Positions 26,765-35,428 of a stretch of DNA of 54,616 nt are shown in pieces. Position numbers and translations under genes: made by a program. A model generated the notes under the pieces. It had not been told where the DNA came from and searched no databases. It was given only the letters and a program-made list of their open reading frames with translations. The stretch's first letter is position 1. Every line of letters begins with the position of its first letter. This DNA is from Aphanothece sp. CMT-3BRIN-NPC111. GTDB taxonomy: Bacteria > Cyanobacteriota > Cyanobacteriia > Cyanobacteriales > JAHHGU01. The stretch lies in the NCBI GenBank assembly GCA_019359765.1, contig JAHHGU010000031.1, positions 1-54,616 on the forward strand, written 5' to 3'.

Positions 26765-26920
26765 TCCCCCGCCGTTGATTCGAGGGATTTCACGTTAGTT
26801 GATAGTTGTTATTCCCTACAAACTACTGTTGAGACGTTCCACCGGAACGTCTCAACTAAGGGACGGTGGCGATTTTGACCCGGCTGGAAACACGGGGACT
26901 TCAAGAGCCGCCGCTTTTTT
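26765..26920 (+). repeat. About 130-base interspersed element, copy B (contains palindrome 26829-26855)
   Basis: The inverted counterpart of 12010-12140. It runs CCCCCGCCGTTGATTCGAGG, then TTATTCCCTACAAACTACTG, then the palindrome TTGAGACGTTCC-ACC-GGAACGTCTCAA, then GGGACGGTGGCGATTTTGAC, then GGCTGGAAACACGGGGACTT, then GAGCCGCCGCTTTTTTT. The last part is a terminator-like GC hairpin with a T run. It lies between the repeat-protein gene and moaC (convergent), so it may also serve as a terminator. Confidence 0.75.
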
Positions 26921-26974
26921 TGTGAGGAAGCGGCAGCAATGGCACTCAAACGGTGCGGCTTGCTTTGAGGATTC

Positions 26975-27493
26975 TTAACCAACATCCTCCGGGCTTCTGT
27001 AATCGCCTGATTTGCCGCCAGTCTTACTCAAGAGACGAATTGATTCAATTTGGATAGACTTTTCCAGCGCCTTAGCCATGTCATAAAGAGTCAATGCCGC
27101 TACAGAAACCGCTGTCAAGGCTTCCATCTCCACGCCAGTTTCTGCCTTGGTTGCCACCGAACCCCGAATCTGATATCCCGGAAGCTGGGGGTCTGGGGAT
27201 AGGTGAACTTCTACTTTGTGCAGCGGCAAGGGATGACATAAAGGAATCAGTTGAGCCGTTTGCTTTGCCGCCATAATCCCCGCCAACCTCGCTGTCCCCA
27301 GGACATCCCCTTTCGGTGCATTCCCCGCTTGAATTGCTTCAAACGTTGCTGATGACATCCGCACCTGACAAGCGGCTACTGCCTGACGCTTGCTTGGCTC
27401 CTTACTGGAGACATCTACCATATGGGCTTCACCCTGGGCGTCCAGATGCGTCAACTGTGAATCTTGGGAAACATCTAAATAATTTTGTGTCAT
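26975..27493 (-). CDS. moaC: Molybdenum cofactor biosynthesis protein MoaC (cyclic pyranopterin monophosphate synthase)
   Basis: Acts with MoaA to make cyclic pyranopterin monophosphate, the first molybdopterin intermediate. The 172-residue protein shows [37 protein letters not shown] followed by [26 protein letters not shown] and KSGGKSG-like [10 protein letters not shown], all diagnostic. It starts with ATG 27493, just upstream of and divergent from tRNA-Arg. It is a lone moa gene here. Confidence 0.96.
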   Translation of the reverse strand: MTQNYLDVSQDSQLTHLDAQGEAHMVDVSSKEPSKRQAVAACQVRMSSATFEAIQAGNAPKGDVLGTARLAGIMAAKQTAQLIPLCHPLPLHKVEVHLSPDPQLPGYQIRGSVATKAETGVEMEALTAVSVAALTLYDMAKALEKSIQIESIRLLSKTGGKSGDYRSPEDVG

Positions 27494-27527
27494 ACGGCTA
27501 GGTTGTGATACTATAGATATCGGGCAA

Positions 27528-27601
27528 GGGCTTGTAGCTCAGTGGACTAGAGCACGTGGCTACGGACCACGGTGTCGGGGGTTCGAATCCCTCCTAGCCC
27601 G
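27528..27601 (+). tRNA. tRNA-Arg (anticodon ACG)
   Basis: 74 bases fold as a cloverleaf: acceptor GGGCTTG/CTAGCCC (with one U-U mismatch), anticodon arm CGTGG-CTACGGA-CCACG giving ACG, T-arm with TTCGAAT loop, discriminator G. CCA is not encoded. The wobble A is normally converted to inosine. Confidence 0.94.
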
Positions 27602-27611
27602 TTACTATAAT

Positions 27612-27649
27612 TTGGGATTTTAGATTTTAGATTGAGTCTAAAATCCCAA
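27612..27649 (+). terminator. Hairpin after tRNA-Arg
   Basis: TTGGGATTTTAGA (27612-27624) and TCTAAAATCCCAA (27637-27649) form a perfect 13-bp stem with a 12-base loop, 10 bases after the tRNA. No strong T run follows, so it may be a processing or weak termination signal. Confidence 0.5.
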
Positions 27650-27730
27650 GCTATCTGATAGACATTTTTTCCCTGGCAAGCGTGCGAACCGTAGAGAAGG
27701 GGAGAATTTTTTGTTGCACTAGGTGATGTC

Positions 27731-28762
27731 TCAAATAATACCCAAGGTTTCATTGATTGCCGTCATAAATAACTCATTTAAAGGAATTCCTGCGGCGTTC
27801 GCCGTATAGGCAATAACACTTCTGGGGCCAAAAACACAATACAACCCGGCTTCTATGAACCAAGGTTGCCCGTTTGGGTCGATCCGGAAGTCAAACAAAC
27901 TATAATGGCGACATCCCAAAGCCAAATGACACTTCTTAGCCAATTGCTGAACCTTTTGGACGATGGAGTCATTAGGGTCTACAATCCAACCCGCGATATA
28001 ATCTTTAGCGGTTGAACGCAAGTTGCTATCGCCCGGATCTTTTTTGAATTTGTCTCTATAGCTGCGGATGGGTCTGTCGCTGGGGTTTACCAGATACTCT
28101 TCAAGAGGTAAAGCAACTAGCTCCCCATTTTTAACAATGATACCGCATCTGACTTCTCGACCGGGTTCAATGAATTCTTCTACGACGACCTCCGAAGCAT
28201 ATTCAAATGCTGTCTTCAAGGCAGCTTCATAGTCATTAGCCTCTTTGACTAAGGACAAACCTAAAGAGTCGGCGGCAGTTGCGGGTTTGATGACTGCGGG
28301 AGGTTTAATTGTCGGAATGTCTCCTTGGCGGAGTAGTTCTCCAAAAGGCACTTTGACCCCTGCTGCTGCGACAATTGCTTTGGTTATAGCTTTATGGTTC
28401 GCTATTGCCATGACATCTGGAGTATTGCCTATGTAAGGGATCTTCAACAGGTCAAATAGTGCGCGGTAGTGAGTCATTCCAGGGATACACACCATTTGTG
28501 GCAACACAAGGTCAATGTTTTGCGCTGTTATAAACTGTATAGCGTCTAACAGAGGCATCGGTTTGGCGACAGCAATATCTTCTTGACTCAGAGAGGAAGG
28601 AAACCGCCACTGGCTATCAGGTGTGATGTATGCAATCAAAAAGTCATAAAGCGATGGATTTGCCGTAGCTAAAAGACAGCTTTGGGCGTAATCGCGTGAC
28701 AAATTACAGTAAAAATTATTGTATGCAGACCCAACTAAATGAAGGATACGAAGTACTGGCAT
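27731..28762 (-). CDS. mysD: D-Ala-D-Ala ligase-like MAA synthetase MysD
   Basis: A 343-residue ATP-grasp ligase related to D-alanine-D-alanine ligase. In mycosporine-like amino acid synthesis it attaches a second amino acid (serine, threonine or other) to mycosporine-glycine, giving shinorine or porphyra-334. Visible ATP-grasp features are PAVIKPATAADSLGLSLVK, VVVEEFIEPGREVRCGIIV and LFDFRIDPNGQPWFIEAG. It is the last gene of the mysA-B-C-C-D cluster; a 29-base palindrome separates it from mysC. Confidence 0.9.
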   Translation of the reverse strand: MPVLRILHLVGSAYNNFYCNLSRDYAQSCLLATANPSLYDFLIAYITPDSQWRFPSSLSQEDIAVAKPMPLLDAIQFITAQNIDLVLPQMVCIPGMTHYRALFDLLKIPYIGNTPDVMAIANHKAITKAIVAAAGVKVPFGELLRQGDIPTIKPPAVIKPATAADSLGLSLVKEANDYEAALKTAFEYASEVVVEEFIEPGREVRCGIIVKNGELVALPLEEYLVNPSDRPIRSYRDKFKKDPGDSNLRSTAKDYIAGWIVDPNDSIVQKVQQLAKKCHLALGCRHYSLFDFRIDPNGQPWFIEAGLYCVFGPRSVIAYTANAAGIPLNELFMTAINETLGII

Positions 28763-28800
28763 GACTGATATTACTAGGTAATGTTACAACTAAATCATAA

Positions 28801-28829
28801 GACTAAGTAAACTGACAGTTTACTTAGTC
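28801..28829 (-). promoter_or_regulatory. 29-base perfect palindrome between mysC and mysD, containing the mysC stop codon
   Basis: GACTAAGTAAACTG (28801-28814) and CAGTTTACTTAGTC (28816-28829) are exact inverted repeats around one A. The mysC TAA (28826-28824) lies inside the stem. There is no strong T run after it on the minus strand, so partial termination, RNA stabilisation or a protein site are all possible. Confidence 0.6.
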
Positions 28830-30176
28830 GCCGCCTAATTCTACAAGCTTGCCAATGTTAAAATCTATTCTCACCCAGCCTTGGAGCCGTCGGAGATTGT
28901 CTAGGATAAGTAAGGGAATTTGCCAGTGGTGTACCATCAAATATGGTAGCGGATCATTAACATCAAAGATGGCATCTTTGCCGCGCAAAATAATGTTTAA
29001 CCTCGTTGGCAATTGCTTAATTGCAGTCAGTCGCCAAAGTTCGTGATACGTCCAATAAGTTGGCTTGCTATCGGGAAGCGGTTGTAATGGTTCTAGTAAA
29101 GTATCGTTACCTAAATACGCATCCGCTACGCCTGGATGATTGTAAAACATCGTAATGGCGGAGTGAGTGCGGGGGTTGCACTCAATAGCATAAACAGTTC
29201 CGTCTTCGGCTTGTATAAAGTCAAAAGAAGCTTGTCCGGTAAGTTTTTGTTCTTTAACAAACTTCCTCACCCATTGCAAAATTTCCGGTTTATCTACATT
29301 TTCATAATTAACTTGAAATGCAGATGACTCGCAGCAGCAGTGCAGCCTTAACTCTCCATCTCGCACAGTGCTGTGAGTGCAGTATTCTTTCCCCGGAATA
29401 AACTCTTGCATTATCCAAGGCTTGTCCTCACTTATAGGCAAACTTTTCACAAAAGCTGCCGTTTTTTCGAGAGTTTCGCAAGGTAGCTTAGTCATGTCTA
29501 AGCGACGCACCGAGTCGTAGGGAATACTTTTAAGAATGTACTTGCGTTTTTCGTTGGAAAAGTCGAAATTTATTACTTGTTCGGGATTGGTAATTTTAAA
29601 AGATTTGGGAACCGATAAATTAAGCGATCGCGCTTTTTCGGCAAAGGCAAACTTATCATCCAGCATCGCCGTCACGTCAGCATCGAAGTGAAATACCTCG
29701 CAACACCCAGATAATACTGGCTTTGCTAAGGAGTCGTAGTAGCTTTGAGCGGGACTGCATACAGGGACATAAACGTCAATATTTTCTTGTTTAGCAATAT
29801 CGAGTAAGCCTTGAATATAACCCTCTGGGTCTTTATTTGGTGCGGGGACGGTATAAAAGCGATCGACAGCGTTGGAAAATCGATGACCAACTAACCAATA
29901 TTTGTGCGCTTCAACCAAAACAACTCGATGTCCAGCCGCATGAAACGAGCGCGCTAGTTGCAGTGCCTTGGTCATCTTACCGCCAGTCACCATAATATTT
30001 TTTCCATTAGGGTTGGCAGCTACTGGCTTTCTTAACGGTTTACTGAGAAAGTTCCACAGTAGCGCTGCTAATACAACCGTGAGGTTAAAAGGAAAGGCGA
30101 TCGCCAGTAATAAAAGAGTGCCAAGGTTTTGGAAAATTGCCAAACTGCGTGCCTTAATCGGTTGCAATTGTGTCAT
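28824..30176 (-). CDS. mysC: ATP-grasp ligase MysC, copy nearest mysD (canonical)
   Basis: Joins glycine to 4-deoxygadusol to make mycosporine-glycine. From ATG 30176 the protein is 450 residues. An N-terminal hydrophobic segment (LGTLLLLAIAFPFNLTVVLA) is followed by VTGGKMTKALQLARSFHAAG, VPVCSPAQSYYDS, KYILKSIPYDSVRRLD, PWIMQEFIPGKEYCTHSTVR and AIECNPRTHSAITMFYNHPG, ending LVELGGD. These agree with known cyanobacterial MysC proteins. An alternative ATG at 30203 sits against a hairpin and is less likely. Confidence 0.92.
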   Translation of the reverse strand: MTQLQPIKARSLAIFQNLGTLLLLAIAFPFNLTVVLAALLWNFLSKPLRKPVAANPNGKNIMVTGGKMTKALQLARSFHAAGHRVVLVEAHKYWLVGHRFSNAVDRFYTVPAPNKDPEGYIQGLLDIAKQENIDVYVPVCSPAQSYYDSLAKPVLSGCCEVFHFDADVTAMLDDKFAFAEKARSLNLSVPKSFKITNPEQVINFDFSNEKRKYILKSIPYDSVRRLDMTKLPCETLEKTAAFVKSLPISEDKPWIMQEFIPGKEYCTHSTVRDGELRLHCCCESSAFQVNYENVDKPEILQWVRKFVKEQKLTGQASFDFIQAEDGTVYAIECNPRTHSAITMFYNHPGVADAYLGNDTLLEPLQPLPDSKPTYWTYHELWRLTAIKQLPTRLNIILRGKDAIFDVNDPLPYLMVHHWQIPLLILDNLRRLQGWVRIDFNIGKLVELGGD

Positions 30177-30206
30177 AACAATCTCATAAAGAAAAAGTAA
30201 CATTCT

Positions 30207-30228
30207 GCCTGGAAATTATTTTCCAGGC
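30207..30228 (-). promoter_or_regulatory. Hairpin between the two mysC genes
   Basis: GCCTGGAAA (30207-30215) and TTTCCAGGC (30220-30228) form a 9-bp stem with a TTAT loop in the short gap between the paralogous mysC genes. No T run follows on the minus strand. Confidence 0.5.
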
Positions 30229-30253
30229 TAATTGTGAAAGTCCGCTATATTTT

Positions 30254-31582
30254 CTACTCTATAAGCTCGCCAATATTAAAATCTATTCTTATCCAACCTT
30301 TGAGCCTTCGTAGATTGTCGAGAATGAGTAAGGGAATTTGCCAGTGGTGTACCATCAAAAACGGCAGGGGATCATGCACTTCAAAAATGGCATCTTTCCC
30401 TCGCAAAATGTTTTTCACCCACGTTTGCAGTTGCTTTAAAGATCTAATCTCATTAAGCCTCCACAATTCGTGGTATAGCCAATAGGTTGGCTTACTATCA
30501 GGAAGCGGTTGCAAAGGTTCTGCCAGAGGTTCTTTACCCAGATAGGCATCTGCTACCCCTGGATGGTTATAAAACATGGTAATGGCGGAGTGCGTGCGGG
30601 GGTTACACTCGATTGCGTAAACAGTTCCGTCTTCTGCTTGAATAAAGTCAAAGGAAAGCTGCCCGGTACGTCCTAGTTCTTGGGCAAAATGAGTCGCCCA
30701 TTGCATAATTTCTGGCTTATCAACATTTTCGTAGTTGACTTGAAAAGCAGATGATTCACAGCCGCAGTACATTCTTGTCTCTCCATCTCGCACGGTACTG
30801 TGAGTGCAGTATTCCTTTCCAGGGATGAATTCCTGCATAATCCAGGGCTTCTCCTCGCTGATAGGCAGACTCTTGACAAAGGCTGCTGTTTCTGATGGCG
30901 TATCACAAGGTAGCTTTGTCAAATCTAGGCGGCGTATTTGGTCGTAGGGGATACTTTTAAGAATGTACTTGCGCTTCTCCTGGGAAAAGTCAAAGTTGAT
31001 GACTTGTTCAGGGTCGGTAATTTTAAAAGATTTGGGGACTGATAAACCGAACGATCGCGCATATTCTGCAAAGGCAAACTTGTCATCTAACATCCTCGTT
31101 ATCTCGGCATCGAAGTGGAAAGCCTCGCAACAGCCTGATAAAACTGGTTTGTCGTTAGAGTCAAAGTAGATGACGGAGAAAATAGCTACCGGAATAAAAA
31201 GGTCAATGTTTTCTTGTTTGGCGATCGCGCGTAGGGCGTTAGTGTAGCCTTCTAAATCTTTCTGCGGATCGGGGACGGTGTAAAAGCCAGCGACAGCGTT
31301 AGAAAATTGATTACCACTTAACCAGTATTTATCTGTATCAACTATAATTGCTCGATGCCCAGCCGCATGAAAAGATCGCGCTAGTTGAAGGGTTTTCGTC
31401 ATCCTAGCGCCAACGATCATTATATTTTTGGGATTCTCGGCTAAATCTACTTGCTTGCTGAACGGTCGGCTAAAAAAATTCCCTAGCAGCGATGCTAAAA
31501 CAACGATGCAGTTAAACGGAAATGCAATTGCCAGTAATGCAAGAGTACCTAAGTTTTGGAATACTGCAAAAATACGCGCCAT
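30254..31582 (-). CDS. mysC: ATP-grasp ligase MysC, second divergent copy
   Basis: 442 residues, clearly paralogous to the downstream mysC over its full length, with long shared blocks (PWIMQEFIPGKEYCTHSTVR, then AIECNPRTHSAITMFYNHPG). It differs in places expected to touch the substrate. Where the canonical copy has VPVCSPAQSYYDSLAKP, this one has VPVAIFSVIYFDSNDKP; LHCCCESSA is replaced by MYCGCESSA. The C-terminus ends IGELIE and lacks LGGD. It could have a different amino-acid or core preference, or be a diverging duplicate. It lies between mysB and canonical mysC on the same strand. Confidence 0.85.
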   Translation of the reverse strand: MARIFAVFQNLGTLALLAIAFPFNCIVVLASLLGNFFSRPFSKQVDLAENPKNIMIVGARMTKTLQLARSFHAAGHRAIIVDTDKYWLSGNQFSNAVAGFYTVPDPQKDLEGYTNALRAIAKQENIDLFIPVAIFSVIYFDSNDKPVLSGCCEAFHFDAEITRMLDDKFAFAEYARSFGLSVPKSFKITDPEQVINFDFSQEKRKYILKSIPYDQIRRLDLTKLPCDTPSETAAFVKSLPISEEKPWIMQEFIPGKEYCTHSTVRDGETRMYCGCESSAFQVNYENVDKPEIMQWATHFAQELGRTGQLSFDFIQAEDGTVYAIECNPRTHSAITMFYNHPGVADAYLGKEPLAEPLQPLPDSKPTYWLYHELWRLNEIRSLKQLQTWVKNILRGKDAIFEVHDPLPFLMVHHWQIPLLILDNLRRLKGWIRIDFNIGELIE

Positions 31583-31627
31583 TAGTTCTAAAAAGTTTGT
31601 ATTGAAAATGAAAAAAATTTCCTGTTG

Positions 31628-31706
31628 GGGGTACTTAGGCAGTGGATATGGTAGCAGATGTCCTCAATAGGTTATCTACTTCTCAAATCCACTGCCTAAG
31701 TACCCC
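31628..31706 (-). promoter_or_regulatory. 20-bp inverted repeat between mysB and the first mysC
   Basis: GGGGTACTTAGGCAGTGGAT (31628-31647) and its exact reverse complement (31687-31706) are separated by 39 bases in the 137-base gap. This could form a long hairpin in the mys transcript. There is no T run after the stem in the mys direction (minus strand), so attenuation or RNA processing is more likely than simple termination. Confidence 0.6.
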
Positions 31707-31719
31707 AGTTCCAGTATTC

Positions 31720-32553
31720 CTAAACTCGCCTGATGATAGTTAAACCATCTCGCAAAGGCAGCAATACCTGTTCAACGCGGGTATCAAGAGCAACGACGCG
31801 GTTGAATTGGGCGATCGCTTCCCCATTCGCAGTCCGTTGCTCTGGTGGCAAATACGGCTGTCCCTGAAGCAAAGTATTATCCACGCAAATTAACCCGTTT
31901 GCTGCCAACAACCCCGTGTCTAGCAACGTTTTGAAGTAATCGATATACTCCTTCTTATCGGCGTCAATAAACACCAAATCGAAGCACTCTCCCGCCGCAG
32001 CTAATTTACGAAGCGTCTCCAAAGCTGGGGCAACTTCCACAGCGATTTTACTTCCGTGGGGCGACTGTTGAAAGCAATCTTTGGCAAAGCTAGCCACATA
32101 TTCATCCACCTCACAGGCAACAACTCGCCCATCTTCTGGCAATGCTTCTGCCATTGCCAGTGCGGAGTATCCCGTAAACATCCCAACTTCCAAGATGCGT
32201 TTTGCGCCAGTCATGCCGACAAACATCTTCAGAGTTTGTCCTTCAATATGTCCGGAGAGCATCTCTTGTTCTAACTGACGCACGGTTGCCTGATCAGAAA
32301 ATCGCTTACTCCAAGGTTCCTCGCGAGTTTTTTTCGCTAAAGCTGCCAGTGCATTTGATTCAGAAGTGGTGCATTCTTCTAGGTAAGGGTCTAAACCTGC
32401 CGCCAAACTCAAGGCATGACGCAGGTGCGCTTTTACCTCAGCAGGTACACCTTTTTGCTGCTCTAACATCCGCACCGCAGTTTCAAGATGTTCAACCAGA
32501 ATACCTAGCGGTGTGACGGGACGAGGAGTTTCCACATTCACAACACTAGACAT
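31720..32553 (-). CDS. mysB: O-methyltransferase MysB
   Basis: Methylates demethyl-4-deoxygadusol to 4-deoxygadusol using S-adenosylmethionine. The 277-residue protein is a class I, caffeoyl-CoA-type methyltransferase: SAM motif [20 protein letters not shown], acidic VVACEVDEY and [20 protein letters not shown]. Its ATG lies within the 3' end of mysA (8-base overlap), so the pair is translationally coupled. Confidence 0.93.
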   Translation of the reverse strand: MSSVVNVETPRPVTPLGILVEHLETAVRMLEQQKGVPAEVKAHLRHALSLAAGLDPYLEECTTSESNALAALAKKTREEPWSKRFSDQATVRQLEQEMLSGHIEGQTLKMFVGMTGAKRILEVGMFTGYSALAMAEALPEDGRVVACEVDEYVASFAKDCFQQSPHGSKIAVEVAPALETLRKLAAAGECFDLVFIDADKKEYIDYFKTLLDTGLLAANGLICVDNTLLQGQPYLPPEQRTANGEAIAQFNRVVALDTRVEQVLLPLRDGLTIIRRV

Positions 32554-33853
32554 TGGCTACACTCCCAACCAAGTTTTCTTCGACGCTTTCGATAAAAGCT
32601 GCTATTTTTTTCTCATCAGTTGGCAGAACTTCTGACATATCTGGCTCCACACCGCCTACGTAAGCGTCTATGCCATCACCACCGCGTGGGTAGGTGGCAC
32701 AGAGGCGTTTGTGGTCAAGTATGGCCGCGTCAAGTTCTTCACGAGTTAAATCGTTGACAAAGAAGCATTCACCAATTGGTTTTGGCATCGCCGCCCGTTG
32801 CAAGCCATCTCGTGTCTGAGTGATAGACTCGGTAGCACGCCACAACAAATCGCTATCGAGCAGCGGATGGTCAAGAGCTAGTCCGATGCGGCTCATTAGT
32901 CCCAAAATGCGATCGCGATCTTCGGTGGAGATGTAGCCGCGTCTTTCGGCGATCGTAGCTGATAGTGCCATATCAATGTTCACGGCATGACCGTGCAATA
33001 TTGGCACCGATGGAGCCAGTTCTAGTGTAGGACTCCAGGTGTGACCGTAGGCAATTACGCGATCGAGCATCAACTCGTGCAAGTTGGGAGTTTCCAAATC
33101 CAGCATCGTTTTGATTGACTCGTAATTGACACGGTGAGCGACTTCTTGGAGTTCGGGAGTTGCGTCAATGTAGCCAAAATGCGTGTTGAGTAATTCTTCC
33201 CCGTATTTATCCAACAACTCGAATACTTCTGAGTTCGAGACAACGGCGATTTTCACCAATTCTGCCATGCCGTTACGAACTTGATCCGTAGGAAGTGTTT
33301 GCAAGAACGAAAAGTCCAGAAGCACTTTCTTTGGCGCGTGGTAGGCACCCAAACGATTTTTGAGTTTCCCGTGGTTAACTGCTACCTTAATTGCCACGCC
33401 AGCATCGATCAAACCGATGAGGGTTGTAGGTACGCGGATGTAATTCGTCTTGCGACGGTAAGAGGCGCAAGCAAACCCAGCAACATCTGTTACTAAGCCA
33501 CCACCAACAATTAAAACTGGCTCTTTGCGAACCAAACCGAAATCTGCAAAAGCATCGATTATCGACTCAAATGTGTCTAGGGTCTTTGTCGGTTCGCTAA
33601 TTTCAATGGGAAAGATAGTGAGGTCGATGTTGTAGTGCTTGAAATATTCTTCTATCTGGCGTCCGTAGAGCCGATTCACATTGTGGTCAACAACAGCAAG
33701 GCAGCGCTTGAAACTCTTGTAGCTCTCGGCTATCTGTGTGTTCTGCACATCAAAAGCACCGTTGACGAATTCCAGGCTGAACTCGATTTTTTCGTATCCT
33801 TCTACATGAAAAGCTGTTTCGGTTGCTGCAACTTTTGCTTGTACAGTGCTCAT
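32546..33853 (-). CDS. mysA: 2-demethyl-4-deoxygadusol synthase MysA (3-dehydroquinate-synthase-like cyclase)
   Basis: First enzyme of the MAA pathway: it cyclises sedoheptulose-7-phosphate to demethyl-4-deoxygadusol. The 435-residue protein belongs to the sugar-phosphate cyclase superfamily. NAD-binding [40 protein letters not shown], metal-ligand segments [10 protein letters not shown] and [12 protein letters not shown], and a C-terminal [15 protein letters not shown] tail mark the DDGS rather than the dehydroquinate synthase branch. It is the first gene of the cluster, so the operon promoter should lie in 33854-34303. Confidence 0.95.
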   Translation of the reverse strand: MSTVQAKVAATETAFHVEGYEKIEFSLEFVNGAFDVQNTQIAESYKSFKRCLAVVDHNVNRLYGRQIEEYFKHYNIDLTIFPIEISEPTKTLDTFESIIDAFADFGLVRKEPVLIVGGGLVTDVAGFACASYRRKTNYIRVPTTLIGLIDAGVAIKVAVNHGKLKNRLGAYHAPKKVLLDFSFLQTLPTDQVRNGMAELVKIAVVSNSEVFELLDKYGEELLNTHFGYIDATPELQEVAHRVNYESIKTMLDLETPNLHELMLDRVIAYGHTWSPTLELAPSVPILHGHAVNIDMALSATIAERRGYISTEDRDRILGLMSRIGLALDHPLLDSDLLWRATESITQTRDGLQRAAMPKPIGECFFVNDLTREELDAAILDHKRLCATYPRGGDGIDAYVGGVEPDMSEVLPTDEKKIAAFIESVEENLVGSVANV

Positions 33854-34303
33854 TCTATTTCTAATTAATTGAAGATTTTAAAAAGTTGCTGCAACATTGT
33901 AATTGACTCGCGCTTTAATAAGGCAGCGAACTATTTCCTAGCCCTGTAACTATAAGTTAATTTGGACAAAAGTTTTTTTCTACATTTGTATTTTTAGAAA
34001 TTTTCAAAGCGAAAAATTCAGTCCTAAAATTCCTTTAGTTTGAGCTATTCAAGACAATCTGAGCGAACTTTATCTAAGATTAATTAAACCTTTGGTTATT
34101 AGATATATATCAAAAGAAGTAGAAACCCCTGACTTTGTAAAGATTTATTAAGTTTTACTCATAGATAAGATTTTTTTATATAACAATATAGCCATAAAAC
34201 GATTCTCAGGACAGTAGGGGGTTTAGCATATTTTTACAAGCCCCTAAAACCCTCCAGTTATATTGAATTGAATTGAAAAATCTAAAACCTTCTCAGTTAT
34301 ATG
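33854..34303. other. Gap upstream of mysA
   Basis: 450 AT-rich bases without a convincing gene. It should contain the mys operon promoter near mysA (a TACAAT-like -10 is visible on the minus strand near 33893-33898, without a good -35) and the 3' end of the glycosyltransferase transcript. Confidence 0.35.
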
Positions 34304-35326
34304 TTAAGTATTGTTAACTACTGGCTCAATTACCTCTCTCACGCGATAGATAGGACGCCCCTGAGACTCGTGGTAAGTCCGCATCAATAGTTCCCCCAGC
34401 AAACCAAAGCTGAACAGCTGGACGCCGGTTAACAGCAGTACCACGGCCAAAATCAGCAAAGGGCGGTTTCCAATACTCTGCCCCAGCCCCAGTTTCAAAA
34501 AACTTAAATATCCCCCTAACAGTACCCCCAAAATCATTGAGAGCAGACCCAACAGCCCAAAAACATGCATGGGCCGTGTCAGGAACCTCTTCATAAACCA
34601 GATGGTTAACAAATCCATCAATACCCGGAACGTCCGCCACAACCCATATTTACTGCGACCGTAACGGCGGGCATGGTGACGTACTGGCAGCTCTACAATT
34701 CTTGCTCCCTCAATAAAAGCCAGTGCCGGCAAAAACCGATGTAACTCCCCATACAAATTCATATCCGCCACCAGTTCTGAGCGGTATGCTTTGAGGGAAC
34801 AACCGTAGTCATGCAACTGCACCCCCGTAACTCGCCCAATTAGCCAATTAGCTATTTTGGAAGGAAGTAATCGAGTCAGAGCGGCATCCTGTCGGTGCTT
34901 ACGCCAGCCACTAACTAAGTCGTAACCTTCCTCTAACTTTGCCAATAGTAGAGGAATATCAGCGGGGTCATTTTGCAAGTCGCCATCTAAAGTGACAATC
35001 GCCCGACCTCGCGCATAGTAAAACCCAGCGGCCATCGCTGCCGTTTGACCATAGTTGCGGCGCAGCAGTACCCCTCGGAGATCCGAGCGAGTTTGCGCCA
35101 GTTGTTTGAGCAGTTGAGCCGAACCATCGCTGGAACCATCATCCACACAAATAATTTCATAGCTCAGGTGACTCGCTGTTAAAGTGGTAGCGATCGCCTC
35201 AATTAAGTGGGGCAAACTCTCCACCTCGTTATACACCGGCACCACTACTGAAACAGCTGGGACACCTTGAGTAGAATCGCCATTCCGCCTTACTAACCTT
35301 TCTGGAACTAACACAGGTCGTCTCAC
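34304..35326 (-). CDS. Family 2 glycosyltransferase, polyprenyl-phosphate type
   Basis: A 340-residue membrane glycosyltransferase of the DPM1/GtrB/ArnC type. It transfers a sugar from a nucleotide sugar to a polyisoprenyl phosphate. The GT-A domain has VSVVVPVYNEVESLPHLIEA, VDDGSSDGS and the metal-binding DGDLQNDP. A YGRSKYGLWRTFRVLMDLLT amphipathic segment leads into two membrane helices (about 255-280 and 290-318). The sugar and final acceptor are unknown. The NlpC/P60 gene lies upstream on the same strand, across a repeat-rich gap. Confidence 0.9.
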   Translation of the reverse strand: MRRPVLVPERLVRRNGDSTQGVPAVSVVVPVYNEVESLPHLIEAIATTLTASHLSYEIICVDDGSSDGSAQLLKQLAQTRSDLRGVLLRRNYGQTAAMAAGFYYARGRAIVTLDGDLQNDPADIPLLLAKLEEGYDLVSGWRKHRQDAALTRLLPSKIANWLIGRVTGVQLHDYGCSLKAYRSELVADMNLYGELHRFLPALAFIEGARIVELPVRHHARRYGRSKYGLWRTFRVLMDLLTIWFMKRFLTRPMHVFGLLGLLSMILGVLLGGYLSFLKLGLGQSIGNRPLLILAVVLLLTGVQLFSFGLLGELLMRTYHESQGRPIYRVREVIEPVVNNT

Positions 35327-35358
35327 TCCAACTCAACGATAAAGCTAATGGCGTCATT

Positions 35359-35426
35359 GTTAGTAGTTAGTTGTTAGTTGTTAGTGGAGCGATATTCCTA
35401 CTAAAAACTAACAACTAACTACTAAC
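35359..35426. repeat. Inverted repeat made of TTAGTNGTTAGT units
   Basis: GTTAGTAGTTAGTTGTTAGT (35359-35378) and its exact reverse complement (35407-35426) lie between the NlpC/P60 and glycosyltransferase genes. The same vocabulary recurs near 42230-42300, 43405-43472 and 50832-50860. Confidence 0.75.
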
Positions 35427-35428
35427 TC

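Noticed and set aside
27547..27753. A 68-codon minus-strand frame ending GLGGIRTPDTVVRSHVL
   Set aside because: It runs antisense through tRNA-Arg; this C-terminal peptide is the familiar artefact of translating a tRNA backwards.
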